Shown piece after piece: positions 11,470 through 24,032 of a stretch of 64,000 nucleotides of DNA. This stretch comes from Saturnia japonica (Eukaryota; Arthropoda; Insecta; Lepidoptera; Saturniidae): NCBI GenBank assembly GCA_033032175.1, contig CM065311.1, forward strand, positions 3,837,190-3,901,189, in the 5' to 3' direction. Both the position numbers and the translations under genes were made by a program. Numbering within the stretch: position 1 is the first letter of the stretch; each line of letters opens with the position of its first letter. The notes beneath the pieces were generated by a model. That model did no database searches, was not told where the DNA came from, and was given only the letters and a program-made list of their open reading frames with translations.

Positions 11470-14400
11470 TTAGCTAAATATATTTATATTTTGCCTCTGT
11501 TGTGTATTTGTGACAGGATAGCACCTTTTCATAGTATAATCAATACCGAGAATTGCATTTCTGACGTCATGAACTGAGGTACATATGGAATCAAAAGTGC
11601 CTGCAATTCTATCCACCGCTAGTGCCTGATAAAATAATATAACCATTTTTATAATTATTTTTTAAAGTATTCATGTATGCATACATATTAATACTCTCGA
11701 GGAAGTACGTACTTGCATGTGTGATGCTTCAGCGATTTGATCCAATGCTTTAGAATTATTTAGAGCTGCTTGAGCAATTTGTGTCATTGCAGTTGCTTGC
11801 TGGCCCATTACTTCTACCTAAAATTTTATGATTATTTAAATTATGTAGTCAAGACGAGGTGTCATCTACTTAGTAACAGCCGGTCAAAAATAATCATTTT
11901 GAGGCTTACACACTCTCAGTCCATGAAGATAGCGAATATTCTTTAAGGCAAAATACATACATACAACGTTCTTTTTACTTCTCAGATGAAAATTTGTTAG
12001 TTTAACATGTTTCAAGAATTTTTACAGAAAATCCAAGCCGATTTTTTTTAAAAAAGCACGCTCAGTTTAAGTTCCAAAAGTGTTCAAAATAAAAATAAAA
12101 ATATATTTTGATTTTTTTCTTGTCATGTAGATGTGGTCTATGGTAGACATAATATGTATTCTGAAAATGTTAAACTGATATTTCAATAGATAGAGGTTGC
12201 TCACGATTTTTTTTTAAATTCTTGAAGTAGCATACTTAATATAATTATGTTTTCGAGCGACCAGTGAATGAGAATAATAAACAACTATACCTATATTGGA
12301 CATCTAAAACACAAGACATAAAAAAATCATAAAGACCATGATTACTGCTGAAGTTAATTAAATTAAATTCCACCAAAAACAATGGTTTTTAATTGATAAA
12401 AATATAATACAGTGTAAACTCTTTATAACGTTATCCTTTATAACGATAAACTCTCTATAACGTTGAAGTGAGCCCAACTTGGTTGGTTTGCGTTAAAACC
12501 CACATATTGAAACACTCTTTATAGCGATACGCCATTCTCTATTACGAAGAAATGTGTTCATATTTTTAGACAGTAAATATTTATTATCGGTATTATTGTT
12601 TATGTTATGTTATCAGGTAACAAAAGACTTTGAAGCTCCGAAACATCCGAGGTCGGTCTAGCTTTTGTTATCCTTAATTGCCTTGAACACGTGCAGTATG
12701 TCGCATTGTTTTCTCCGAAGTGATGGTCTTCGACCAAGCATACTGGGTACCTATCGTATTATCAGTCGTAAACCTACTTTGAAACTGTTAACATGGCCAG
12801 TAAACGGAAAGCGATTAGTGTTGACGAAAAAGTTTGATAGAAGAAGATATGAATAGAATACATAAAATAATACAAAACAAGTACTGGCATAGCAAAAAAC
12901 GTCAGACAAAGTTCTCAGACTATATGTGTAAACAATAATTTATAAGCATTTATTATCCAAGACATATATATTAAAAATTCTTGTTAATTTGGTTGTTTTT
13001 TGTTCACTCCATATAACGATAACTCTCTATAACGACAAAAAATTCTCAGTCCCTTGAGTTTCGTTATAAAGAATTTACACTGTATATATATATGACGTAA
13101 TTATAAAAATTTACTGCTGTTTTCAAAAACATAAATAACATAAAAACGCTTTTGTCATTTTAACAATTTTTAAATTTTTAAAATTTTTTGAGGGACCTTT
13201 TAAAATAAAAGTTTATACTTACTTTTTTATTAAAATTCATAAAATGTGTTAAATTAACGTATTTTCATGTGAGACGTAAAAAATAATTGTTTTTATTGGG
13301 GTGCCCTTATACACATAGCTATTATGTACTTCATCAGATGGGACTCATTATGGAAAAATTAACAAATTTATCCTCGACGCAACATTATTCGCGTTCTACT
13401 GCTTTCCTGTGTAAAATATAGAAAATAGAATTCCTTGCCATCCAAAAACAACGGTGACCACTGAGAAGTCAGAAAATCGTCGACAGTCACCACTGTCATG
13501 TCGGCCTACAACTTGCAAGCCTCTCAGCAGCTGGATATACACTAGCAAATGAGAGTCACTGAACAGAAAATTAACTGTACTGTCCATGAAGGTAAGCACA
13601 GTACAATTTGCAATCAACGCAACACAACGGAGACAACCGCCTCTGTCATAGCGGCCTGCATTCATTTAACTAGATATTCACAGTACACGCAAAGCGAGTC
13701 ACTATGACGGACTTTTCACCACATGCACAGGCTTATCACAATGTGCATGCTCATCGTGACCCAGATGGGTACAAATCTCTACCACTTCATTTGATTCCTG
13801 AATATATACCGATTAATCCATAAACACAACACAATTAAGCATGCCACCTAGCAACTCCAATATTATTCAGATTGCTTTATTATATAAATAAATAACTCCA
13901 TGTGTGTTTCGGTATGTTACTGTTGTGCATCATGTAAGGTGACAAAAAATATTCATTGAATGTAATTGCAAATTAATATTGTGTCACCTTTCATATTGTT
14001 TCACCAGGGTCCTAAGCATTAAGGATTTTTTATTTGGTTATGTATGTATATATAGTGATCTACAATTTACACAGAAGAGAAAAAATTTAATTTGTCTTTA
14101 ATGAATTGTAATTATCAAGAGTCGATTTCTCAATCATCAGATAGCTTCACTTGAAGAATAAAACAACTTGTTCTAACTTAAAAATTATTCCTCTAATAAA
14201 GATGATTGAAAAATAGACCCGTAGGCAGATTAAATAATTTGAAACTGTTCATCTTAGTGGAGACCCACCTTACCAGTTTATCTATCATATTAAATTGTCT
14301 TTCATCAGCCTCTGTTGAATAAAGTCTATTATCTAATGCATTGTAATCATCATCTTTGAAAAGCACCTCATCAAATGAATCTTCATCATCACCATTCAAT

Positions 14401-17400
14401 GGTTCTTGTTTTACTGCTTTTCTTTTTCCTGTAATTTGTACAATAAGTTATCAATTATTTAGGTATTTTATTAACCAAGTTTTTATTGTAAGTTGGTTCC
14501 ATGTGGGTGTATGAATATTCTGCTAGCCACTATTCTACCCAGGTTATTTTAAACTCTCAGAAATATAGTTATCTGAATATAGTCATATGATTATGATATT
14601 AATATCATATATTAAAAAAATCAGATTCAAAAATGTTTTACGAGTTTGAATCATACAATCAGTCTAATCTCTTAGTAAAAAATATGGTGATGAAGCCAGA
14701 CTTTTCCGGTTCTCACCTAGATAATTATTTACTCTCAAGTTATAAACATTTGGTAAGCATCTATTGGCAGCTGTGCTTCAAAAAATATTTTATAGGCTTA
14801 GCAAAATTTTTGTATTACACCCTATGACTGACCATGTCACACTAAGTTATACCAGCTTCAACACTTCTTCTAGCCCCAAATTTGTGAAGTGAAAACTTCC
14901 TTAGGTGCGTTAAGCACTTTTTGGGTGAGCAAAAATCATGGAATTTGCCTCATCGTCACTAAACGCTTTCTATGAGCTATATGTATACTGTGCATATACA
15001 TATGTGTACCTGGCAGTCCTTATGACAATCTCTGTTCTTTTTTTTTTCGATTGAATTTAAATTGGTAGGTAGGGTTCATTAACCAAATGTAATTGGTTAT
15101 GTGTAATTTGTAACTATTTTAAGATGAGTCTTATTATAATACTAGCTGCTTTAACTCTTTTATAATTAAGTATAGATGATCACTTACTTGGATTAAATGA
15201 CTTATCATCACAGAGATCTAAAATTTTTTGCTCCAAAGGTGAAAGTCTACCCTGTAATTTCCCATTCTCTAATTGCTTTTGTTTGATTAATATACTTCTT
15301 CTTTTGTCTGACCAAAACTGAAATAGTTTCTTATGCATGAAATTGTTCATTCATTGTTGTAACAAATAAAAATTGATGTGGTTAAATCAAGTAATATATA
15401 GACTAAAACACAGACAGAACTATTTCTTTACGAGTTACACATATTAAAATTAATAAAAAATTAAAACATGTAATGATGTAAAATTTATATAATGCTATCA
15501 CATATTTTAAGCTTTAATTTAAATGAGGCTTCAGTACTTTCCTGACCACTGCCACATGTTTTACAATTACAGTCAAAACCGTTTACTGCGACATCGTTTA
15601 GAACAACATGCCAGTTATAATAACCTAGAACAAAGGTCCCGACTGAATACTATATGACCACCTTATTAAAAACATTGCTAATAACGACATACCTCATAAA
15701 ACAACCATATTTAACTAATATTTCGGAGAATTAGATCTGTTAGAATGACCTGTTAAGCTGTATTGTAAACAATTTGAATAGGTATCCACATTTGTCTTCA
15801 ATGGCTATTAAAATCAGGAAAGAAAACAATAGGATTTAGTTTAGTGTAGGATCTTTTCTAATTCTTAGAAACAAAACACGTGCATGCAGTAGAGTCAAAG
15901 CCAGCTTCTTCATATCTATTCAGTTACTTTGTTACTTATCTATACACAAGACGCACCAAAACTTTGTGGAGTTATTCGTGAAACTTTCAAAATGTCGCAA
16001 AGAAAAAGAAAACAAATTAATATTGAAGAAAAATCGCGTATTATATCCAAGCTAGACATCGGAATTTCAAACAATACAGCAAAGGAATATGGTGTATCAC
16101 ACTCGACAATTTCAACCATTTGGAAAGAGCGAGAAAAAATTCAAAGGCTTTATGACAATAATTTTTTGAACATGAAAGGAGCCAGAACAACGATGCATAC
16201 GAATATTGAGGAAGCTTTGTTAAAGTGGTTTAAATATCAAAGGGCTAATAATGTGTCAATAAACGGACCGATTCTTCAACAAAAAGCTAACGATTTTGCT
16301 CAACGTTTTGGCGAAGATTTTTTTGCTCATCTAGTTGGATTCAACGTTTCCGGGCTCGGCACGGTATTGTCGGCGGTAAAATGAGTGGTGAAGCTGCTAG
16401 TGTTGATAAGGATACTGTAGAAGAATGGATAACGCAAAAGTGGCCTACATTATTCGAAGGCTACGGACCAGATGAAATTTTTAACGCAGACGAAACTGGA
16501 CTTTTTTACAATATGAAACCAGACAAGACTTTAAAGTTCAAAGGAGAGAATTGTTCGGGAGGAAAAATGTCTAAGACAAGATTAATGATCATGGTTGCAG
16601 CAAATATGACAGGATTCTGTAAAAGAAAGCTTTTAGTTATTGGCAAATCTAAGAAACCAAGATGCTTTAAAAACATACACTCACTGCCGGTAACGTATGA
16701 AAACAATGTGAAGTCATGGATGACATTGAACATTTTTGAGAGATGGTTAAGAAACTGGGACGCTGAATTGAAAGGAAACAAACAGAAAGTTCTACTTTTG
16801 GTTGATAAACTGTCCTGCACATCCGGCTGTTACTAATCTAAAATGCATTAAACTTTTGTTCTTACCACCAAATGTTACATCTGTATTGCAACCAATGGAC
16901 CAAGATGTAATAAGGTGTTTAAAATCTCACCATAGAAGACTGCAAGTGTTTAAGTTAATACAAAACCTTGACAGTAGCGACCAAAAAAGCTTTACGGTTC
17001 TTGATGCCTTTTTGATGATATCAGAAGCATGGAAAAACGTTTCACAAAACACTATAGCTAACTGCTTTAAACATGCTGGTTTTAAAGACCTCTTAACAAT
17101 AACCTCAGATGATGTGACTGATGATGATGGAGAGGACAATATTTCTCTTGCTCAATTAGCCCAAAATTTATGACCTGCTTTATCACTACTGAAGCAGCAG
17201 AGTTCATTGATGTAGATAACTCTATTGCAATTTGCACATGAGCTACGGAAGATGATATTGTACGAGATGTTCAAGAGGAAGATGATGAACAGGAAGACTC
17301 TGAAGAACAATTTACTGTACCAACTTTGAATGATGGTATCAATGCTGTTAGTGTATTAAGAAAGATTGTTCTTTTTAATGAACAGTTCCATATCCACAGC

Positions 17401-18153
17401 AATTATGACGATACGTTAATTAAAATCCCTTCAATGTCGTTATAACAGATTTTGACTGTACATATTACAATTAATAAAATAAAAAAGGTAAGATATATAT
17501 CTTCCTAACTTTATACATACAAACAAAAAACAGTTTAAAAGTATAAAAAATCCCAAATCAGCAGAACTCATGACCCATGTCCCAAAACACCCATGAGTTT
17601 TTTTACCTTAAATAATATACAATAATAAAATTGTTTATAATGATTGATTTTATATGTAGTAAATAAAAATACACTCATTGTGTAACAAAGCAAATAACAA
17701 AGTAAAATTTATATTTATCTAGAAAATTTACCTACTTTAATCCATCCTTTAGTTGATTTTACGGCACCTTCAATTGAATTAGCAATGTTTGCTAGTTCTA
17801 CCCATAACTTCTTAAATTTTGCATGTCCCATACCAACTCTGAGTTTTCTGTGGGTTAAATCTGGATGTTTTTCCATATAGTTTACTACAGCTCTCACTTG
17901 GGATAATGTTGGTCTGGATACCTAAAAAAGGGAAGCAAAGACATTCCCTTATTAATATTTCTATGTAGATAATCAAGCTGAATTATAATTATCAATGCTC
18001 CAATTGTAAATATACATTGTTCCCATTTTAGGCATATTTTAAAAATTATTACAAACTTTTTCAATTATTTTTATTTTAACGCATAAATAACCAAAATAAA
18101 ACTGAATTACTAACACGGCCAGCGCCCTCGAATTCTACTTCGGTATCAGACAT
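11470..18153 (-). CDS. Zeste-type Myb/SANT-like DNA-binding protein
   Basis: Complete six-exon gene on the minus strand: 18115-18153, 17736-17921, 15188-15317, 14274-14428, 11713-11817 and 11470-11625, 256 residues in all. Residues about 14-95 match the regulatory-protein-zeste / Myb-DNA-bind-5 fold: a helix with VVNYMEKHPDL, then FKKLWVELANIANSI, then KGWIKFWSDKRRSI, whose spaced tryptophans are the hallmark. A basic cluster RKRKAVKQEP near residues 119-128 is a likely nuclear localisation signal. An acidic stretch follows, then a Gln/Ala-rich helix (QQATAMTQIAQAALNN) that may oligomerise, as the zeste C-terminus does (inference). Exon 2 is ended at the upstream of two overlapping GT donors (17735), because only that keeps the zeste motif in frame. 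The ATG at 18153 begins MSDTE; an ATG five bases upstream is out of frame and soon stops. An AATAAA lies about 50 bases after the stop (11419-11424). Probably a nuclear DNA-binding or chromatin factor; target unknown. Confidence 0.82.
12410..13082 (+). mobile_element. pogo/Tigger-like internal-deletion derivative
   Basis: 673 bp bounded by inverted ends CAGTGTAAACTCTTTATAACG and its partner CGTTATAAAGAATTTACACTG, with TA at both flanks (12408-12409 and 13083-13084). It carries extra copies of TATAACG near both ends. Inside, ATG at 12793 opens MASKRKAISVDEKV and then stops; that is the usual start of a pogo-family transposase helix-turn-helix. So this is a deletion derivative of a coding parent. 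It lies in an intron of the zeste-like gene. Confidence 0.75.
15570..17458 (+). mobile_element. Tigger/pogo DNA transposon, disrupted
   Basis: 1889 bp between TA duplications (15568-15569 and 17459-17460). Inverted ends begin CAGTCAAAAC and end TTTTGACTG. It lies in intron 2 of the zeste-like gene, in the opposite orientation to the host gene. It carries one broken transposase (separate entry). Confidence 0.85.
15992..17444 (+). pseudogene. Tigger-type transposase with frameshifts
   Basis: CENPB/pogo-type transposase (cut-and-paste DNA transposition). The start at 15992 gives MSQRKRKQ and an N-terminal helix-turn-helix (KEYGVSHSTISTIWKE). The catalytic region shows NADETGLFY, LLLVD, and LQPMDQD about 30 residues after the second Asp. 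Breaks: an extra base in a seven-T run (16318-16324) shifts frame before the WIQRF segment; an extra A at 16807-16809 shifts it right after the second catalytic Asp; the frame shifts again near 17170; and a TGA sits at 17239-17241. The acidic C-terminal tail (QEEDDEQEDSEEQ) lies beyond these. The element cannot make a full transposase as written. Confidence 0.85.
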
Positions 18154-19099
18154 ATCATAATTTGTATAACACACAGATAGAAATGTTTTCTTTCGCAGAG
18201 TACTTTTTTTTGAAAATACTCAGAATTTTTTGAAATTTGAATTAAAAATTACAATTAATTACACCACTTTCAATATATATAATTGACACTTGACATTTGA
18301 GCAGAGTCTCCAGATAGAGTTTACAAAATTTCCCCAAAATGATACAATTTCAGCAACTTTTCCCCAAACAACTTAAACCTATCACTTAAATTTTTTGTTT
18401 ATTTCTAATATTAGCTGCTTTAAGAAGTGAAGATAAGTGTTCAGAACCGTAAAATTTTTATTGTACCTATCCAAAATTGTCACTATTTTTAATATAAAAA
18501 TAGATATTCCAACCAGATAAACAAAAAAATTGCTCTCTGGAAGTCACATTTCCTTTCTTCGTGCGTTCTTATCTGCTCTACTGATTTACTTTCAGAAGGT
18601 ATAGTAACTTTAAAATTAGATAAAATAGCTATTAAGCAACTTAGTGAGTAACAATAATATAACTACGGCTGCATAATTTATAGAGTAGGAACATAATTTT
18701 TTTCTGCCAAAAAATATAGAAACACATGCGCATGGACACATACATGCATGCGTAACATTTCTCTTTTTATTCGTATTTTTATATACATGCGTCATTTGGG
18801 CTGTGAATGGATTATAAAGACATTTTTGATATGCACTCAAGAATTATATTATACTATGAATAGGTGTAACTCGAGGTTTCACTCATGTTTAATTTTTAAA
18901 ATTTGGGAATGCTGATAGAACCTAACAGTGCTCTGACGTAAAAAATATTTTTAGTTTAGGCATTCACAGTTCAATCTTGTCCAGTAATGGTTGTTTCTCG
19001 TTGGGCAACCAACTGTTTCGGCCCCCAATACCCCGTGCCAGCCCACACTTTTACTTAGTTCTCGTTGAGCGTACTTTATAATCTACACTTTTTAAGATA

Positions 19100-19275
19100 A
19101 TTGTTCTGATCCTAAAAGTCGTATGGTGATATTAGATAGCCTATAAGCTTCCATGATAAATAGGCTATAAAGTGCAAAAAATATGTTTTCAAATCAGACT
19201 TATAGTTTTAGGAAATTCAAAAATTAGTGCGATCAAACAAACAATATATTTAGCTTTGTAATATTATAAATTTAT
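19100..19275 (+). repeat. Second copy of the AGGCTATAAAG dispersed repeat
   Basis: Matches 840-1020 in block order: AGCCTATA, ATAGGCTATAAAGTGCAAA, TTAGTGCGATCAAACAAAC, and a GCTTTGTAATATTATAAA tail. It directly precedes family A SINE copy 2, a possible compound insertion. Confidence 0.5.
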
Positions 19276-19287
19276 AGATTAACATAA

Positions 19288-19547
19288 CATACCATCACGC
19301 CTGTAATCCCCGAAGGGTAAGGCAGAGGTGTACTAATGTACACCCACAGTTTGCCAAGTATGTTTTTAGGTCCCATGTAATAGGGGGCGAGCCTATTGCT
19401 ATTAATCGGGCAAGAAACCAAACTCCGAGCTGCTACTGAGAATTTCATGTGAAAAACCCAATAACACTTTGCTCGACCTGGGATTCAAACCCAGGACCTC
19501 GCTCATAGTAGTCGCGCTTACGAGCACTAGGCTAACGACGCAGTTTA
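19288..19547 (-). repeat. tRNA-derived SINE, family A, copy 2
   Basis: On the minus strand this copy gives the cleanest family A sequence, with B-box-like GGGTTTGAATCCCAG and the shared body (AATTCTCAGTAGCAGCTC, GTGGGTGTACATTAGTAC). It lies in the intergenic region between the zeste-like gene and UBE3C. Confidence 0.78.
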
Positions 19548-20269
19548 TATAGATTGTTATTTTAAATTCGGAAAAATTATAATTCGCATCGTATTGTTGA
19601 GTGTGAGAAACGTGAAGAGGTCTAATGGTGGTTACATAATAATTACTTATTCGCACTTTGCGATAACGCCAGCCAACTATTTTAACCATTGTTAACGATA
19701 ATATTAATAATGGACAATAGACAGCAGAATAATAGTGTCTTCAATAATTTGTTTTTGATTGCGTAGGAATAATGCATTACATTATTCGTTACTGTAATAA
19801 TTACCATCACTGGCCAGAGACACTAAAAGAAATAGGCATTGAAGAGAAAGATAGAGGGAATATGTCATCCATCAGGGACAGTACTGTCAATTTGTCTATC
19901 TACTGTAAAAAATATTCACTGAATACTTTCTAAAATGAGTTTATTTGAACTAAAATGTCAGAAATTGAATTAGTAGTACGGCTATGCAGATATAGTTCTT
20001 CCCCAAACTTCTCCGGTGACAAAATTTTGTATCCCAAAAATTACCCCATGATTTCTGTTTCCCCAAAATTGAGAAAAAACACTATAAGCAGGGGCGCATT
20101 TGAGTATTGAGTAGTGGTGGGCGATTATGCAATTTACTAATACAATCATGCGTTCATGAATGTTTCTCTAGATTATTATCATGATAACATTAGTGATTAA
20201 CTTAATGCTTTAATTTACAACTATGAATTATCTGGGAATATAATTATACGCGTAAATGAAATTCGTGGC

Positions 20270-20852
20270 TAATGCCGCTTGCACACGATGCGAAGTAGCT
20301 TGCGCAAGTACTAAGCACTGTATTTTACTAAGCGTCCAGACGTAAATGATTACTAAACACCTTACTGGCACTGACTTTTACTTAGTGCTAGTTCACTAGT
20401 AAACTGATAACCATGGCCAAGAGTTTGGGTTTACGTAAATTATTTAAATGCGCAGCTTACGATCTAAATCACAGGTCATCTAATTGAATAAGAATATTGA
20501 TGAAATAAGTTCAGAAACTAGAAAAACCAAAACGGCTGTTGGTGAAGCTGTGGACTGCACTTAGAAAATTACTATATAAAATGTAAAGCAAAGCATACGA
20601 AGAAAGGCAGGCTATAACAAAAACAAATGAATTGAATGAACTGGCGCCACTACTGATCGTCGCGCGTTCTAATGATGCAGTGAGTAGTAGCGAGGGGAGT
20701 TAAGGGGGCAAACTAGCGCAAGGACCAAAGCGAGTACTACTAAGCAACTTCCACTCGCACTTTCACTATGCAAAAAGTGTTTACACGATGAAATTTCATG
20801 CGCAGTAAAAGTACTTGCACAAGCTACTATGCGTCGTGTGCAATCGGCATTA
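20270..20852. mobile_element. MITE with long inverted ends TAATGCCG...CGGCATTA
   Basis: About 583 bp. The left end TAATGCCGCTTGCACACGAT continues to GCGCAAGTACT; the right end is its near-perfect reverse complement over roughly 43 bases. TAA/TTA ends suggest a three-base TWA-type target as in PIF/Harbinger (inference). It abuts LINE-derived sequence at 20853. Confidence 0.7.
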
Positions 20853-21510
20853 GGTGTCATTCTGGATTTTAGATTGCACTTCAATCTTCATATAGATACT
20901 ATCGTGTCTAAAGCTATTAGGAAACTTGGCTTAATTCTACGTTTGGGTAAATCTTTTAAGAAAGCAGAAATTTTAAGAGTATACTAGAGTTTGCAAGTGT
21001 AGTTTGGAACCCATAATATGAAGTACACATAACCAGGATTGAGAAAATACAAAACAGATTTTTAAAGTCGCTCGATTATAGAACTAGTAATAATTTTATT
21101 GACTACAAAATAAGTGCTTCAAAGCATAACATGCAATCCTTAAAACAAAACCCCCACTGTCCTCCCCCTGAAAATCGATTGCGGTAAATCGGACGGATGG
21201 TGAAATAAGCTCTATATGAGGATCTATCTTGATGCAATCTTTTTACATAAAATTATTAATTACTATATAGATTCGTCTTCACTTCTGGAACTAATTTCTT
21301 TAAAAATACCGCGTTCTAACGCACGATTAAAGGACACATTTCATGTTCCTTTTTGTCGGACAAATTATCTCAAAAACTCCTTCTTTCAATGGTTTTGTTA
21401 TTACTTTGACAGATTTCTTGGCGATTTTGACATATTTTCAAATAATTTATCATCTTACAAAAGGAAGGTATGTGATTTGCTGAATAAAGACATGTTATGA
21501 TATAATATAA
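20853..21510 (+). pseudogene. Decayed 3' end of a CR1/jockey-like LINE
   Basis: Translations in shifting frames give the C-terminal region of LINE ORF2: LHIDTIVSKAIRKLGLILRL, then VWNP, RIEKIQNRFLKSLDYRT, and YLDAIFLHKIINYYIDSSSL with a tail FDIFSNN. The arrangement parallels the C-terminus of the LINE at 51-53 kb (MFLYNLMNNKIDCSCLLE, NFDIFSDS). Several stops and shifts make it dead. Confidence 0.65.
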
Positions 21511-21756
21511 ATTTAACTCATGTATGTTTTTCGTTTAATATTGATATTTAATATTAATATTAAATTGTATATAAGGCTTCTTTCGCGAATTCATAAATTA
21601 TATACTTTGTTGTTGTTTAGAACTTTATCGTCTTGCTTACTCAATTCTAAATTTATATTGCTTTTTTATTGATCTTAACGCTACCATTTAAAAAAATTAT
21701 ATAGGTATAGATATATTTCAATATATGGTACTGTAGGCCTCTTTGTGTAAATTATA

Positions 21757-22278
21757 TCTATACAATTAATAAAACTGAAGTGTCTGTTTGTAATGTCAAA
21801 ATAACAGTTTTTCAGTAATGCATATGAAAATATATACGATACCTAAAACAAAAAGCCCATTTTTTTAAGTTTTGTCTGTATGTCTGTCTCTTTGTTCCGT
21901 ATAATCTCCGAAATGGTTGGACCGATTTTGACTGGACTTTCACTCATAGATAGCTGATATTACACGGATTAACTTAGGCTACCTTTATTTTAGAAAAAGA
22001 ATTAGGGTTCCGCACAAATAAATAAAATCTGGTCATGGTGAATCAATTCGGGCGCTTAAATGGCTTAGGCTGAGTAAACCATAAGAGATATAGCAAATTA
22101 ATGTACTACATAATTATAGGCGTTAAAAATACCTACAAAAAATATGGCAGAGTATACATCTATCTTCTAAGTAAGACCCACAATAAGCATTTTTGTCTTT
22201 AAAATAGCAGGGAGCGGGGGAGCAAGATTCGCGCGGGCATTCTGTAGTCCATGTGCGCGAAGCCACGGGCACAGCTAG
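21757..22278 (+). mobile_element. Helitron-like non-autonomous element, copy 1
   Basis: Begins TCTATACAATTAATAAAAC after an A, and ends CAGCTAG before a T, the A/T insertion pattern of Helitrons. The body is shared with 53385-53792 and, inverted, with 54200-54717 (CCGAAATGGTTGGACCGATT, TAGGGTTCCGC, CTTAAATGGCTTA). No helicase or Rep gene. Confidence 0.7.
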
Positions 22279-22842
22279 TTAATAAATATTTATGTTATGG
22301 CTGTGTGTTACCATAATATTTTTTTTTTTTTAAGATGTAATATGAAAATCGCGAAGTGAGTAACATAATTACTATAACTTCAAACTCGGTATTAGTAGTT
22401 CGGTTAGCTGTTACGCTCAGCAGCATGATGATAATTGGCTCGGAGTCATTGTATGTACTAGTTACTAGAGGTGCAATTTAGGTTCATATATTGATATTCC
22501 TAATATGGAATATATTAGATAGGTATCTCATATTAGGTTACCGAACCTATTACGGGATATTAGTCAAATAATAGTAACCAATTCAATATTCACTACTTGT
22601 TGCCTACTTTAATCTAATATTGATATTAAGCAAACCTATTCTCTACTTAAAGAATCTGTGTATGAAAGAAATGATTGTTGTGAATATTTATTGTTAGTAC
22701 CGTATGCCTAATTACTAATATAATAGGCATGATACTATAATTTTTCTTCGTATTAACATATTATCTAATGTCGTTAACGTCGTAATTTTTGGTATATTCT
22801 TTGGTTTCATTTGGTATAAGTTATGTTACGAAATATCACATA

Positions 22843-23000
22843 CTAGCTGTGCCCCACTGTTTCCCCCGTGTTAATTTTATCCAATAAACACTGCACCACC
22901 AACGCACCCGTGTTTATCATAATTGTTCTCCCCGCAAGTACAAATTATTTTATTTTTTCATTATCTCTTAAACTACGTGGCTAAATAGCATACCTACTCT
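22843..23000 (-). mobile_element. Helitron-like 3' end, partial
   Basis: CTAGCTGTGCCCCACTGTTT on the plus strand is the reverse complement of a Helitron-like 3' terminus ending CAGCTAG. The other end was not found. Confidence 0.4.
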
Positions 23001-24032
23001 AAAGAGCAAAATTTCACTTGCCTTTATAATGAAGTAACTTTTGTTTGTAAGGATTAATATGCCGTGTATAAAAATAATGCTTATAAATCACTTTTTAATT
23101 TTCAACAAATCTTGGTCACAAAATTCCTTATTATGCTTATATAAAAGAGATAAAGCATATGTTATCGCCGACTTTTATTTTGATAGGTACCTATACTAAG
23201 GACCAATATTATTTTACATTGTTTTTCCGGATCATTAACGATTACGCTAGCGCACGTGGTTAAAGAAGTTCGGGAGGGCATCGACTTCCGACTTTGTAGC
23301 CTAATCTTTTTCTTAATCTAAATTTTGATGTTGCATTTTTGACTTATTTAAAAAAAAAGCTAAAGAATATGATAACTCATAAGTGGTTCACTTTTGCATA
23401 ATGCATATGGGGGTTAAAATGCTCACAAATAGTCACCCCTATCATATCCTCCTAAGGGGAATACGTCGAATTACCAATAACTCTGTGTAGTTAGTAAATA
23501 CCAACTTCAACAATCGTTAAAAAATTTAAGATGTGAAACATAGAGAGAGTAGAGATTATTATTTTTTAATTTTTATTATTTTACTTTATTAGGGAATACC
23601 TTTGGTTATTTGTCTATGGGGGAAACATCGGGAAATGTCATATGTCACTAATAAAGTAATAACATTTGACTTGGCTGCATGGTCTTCGATACCTTTGCTT
23701 TTCCTTTTCACGAAGAAAGGGAAGAACTATACCAAAAAAAATATGTCATATGTCACTATTGTCAATTTGCCTTTTTTCAATAATTGTCAAAGTCATGAAA
23801 GTGAGAAAGTCATCGTTTTGCAGTTCGTAATTCCCAAAAGGAGTAAATATTTATTGAAATTTGTTACATGCTGTAATTTCGTTGTTATTACATAAAAATC
23901 AATCTGCACTTATGATTGCATACACATCTACATCAGTTCATGTGGATTTAACAGATAAACGTCGAGCTTCAACGATATTTCAGCTAGTTGTTTACAAAAC
24001 TAAACGAGCAGCCCTTCTTGCCTGTATTCACA

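Larger units (their letters stand above)
18154..24032. other. Intergenic region between divergent zeste-like and UBE3C genes
   Basis: Must contain both 5' regions. It also holds family A SINE copy 2, a MITE with LINE-derived DNA beside it (20270-21510), a Helitron-like element (21757-22278), another Helitron end (22843) and a short TTCCCCAAA-rich repeat near 18310-18370 and 20000-20070. No promoter motif could be called with confidence. Confidence 0.5.

Noticed and set aside
12665..12856. 63-codon frame in the pogo derivative as a gene
   Set aside because: It is out of frame with the recognisable MASKRKAI start and lies within a non-autonomous element.
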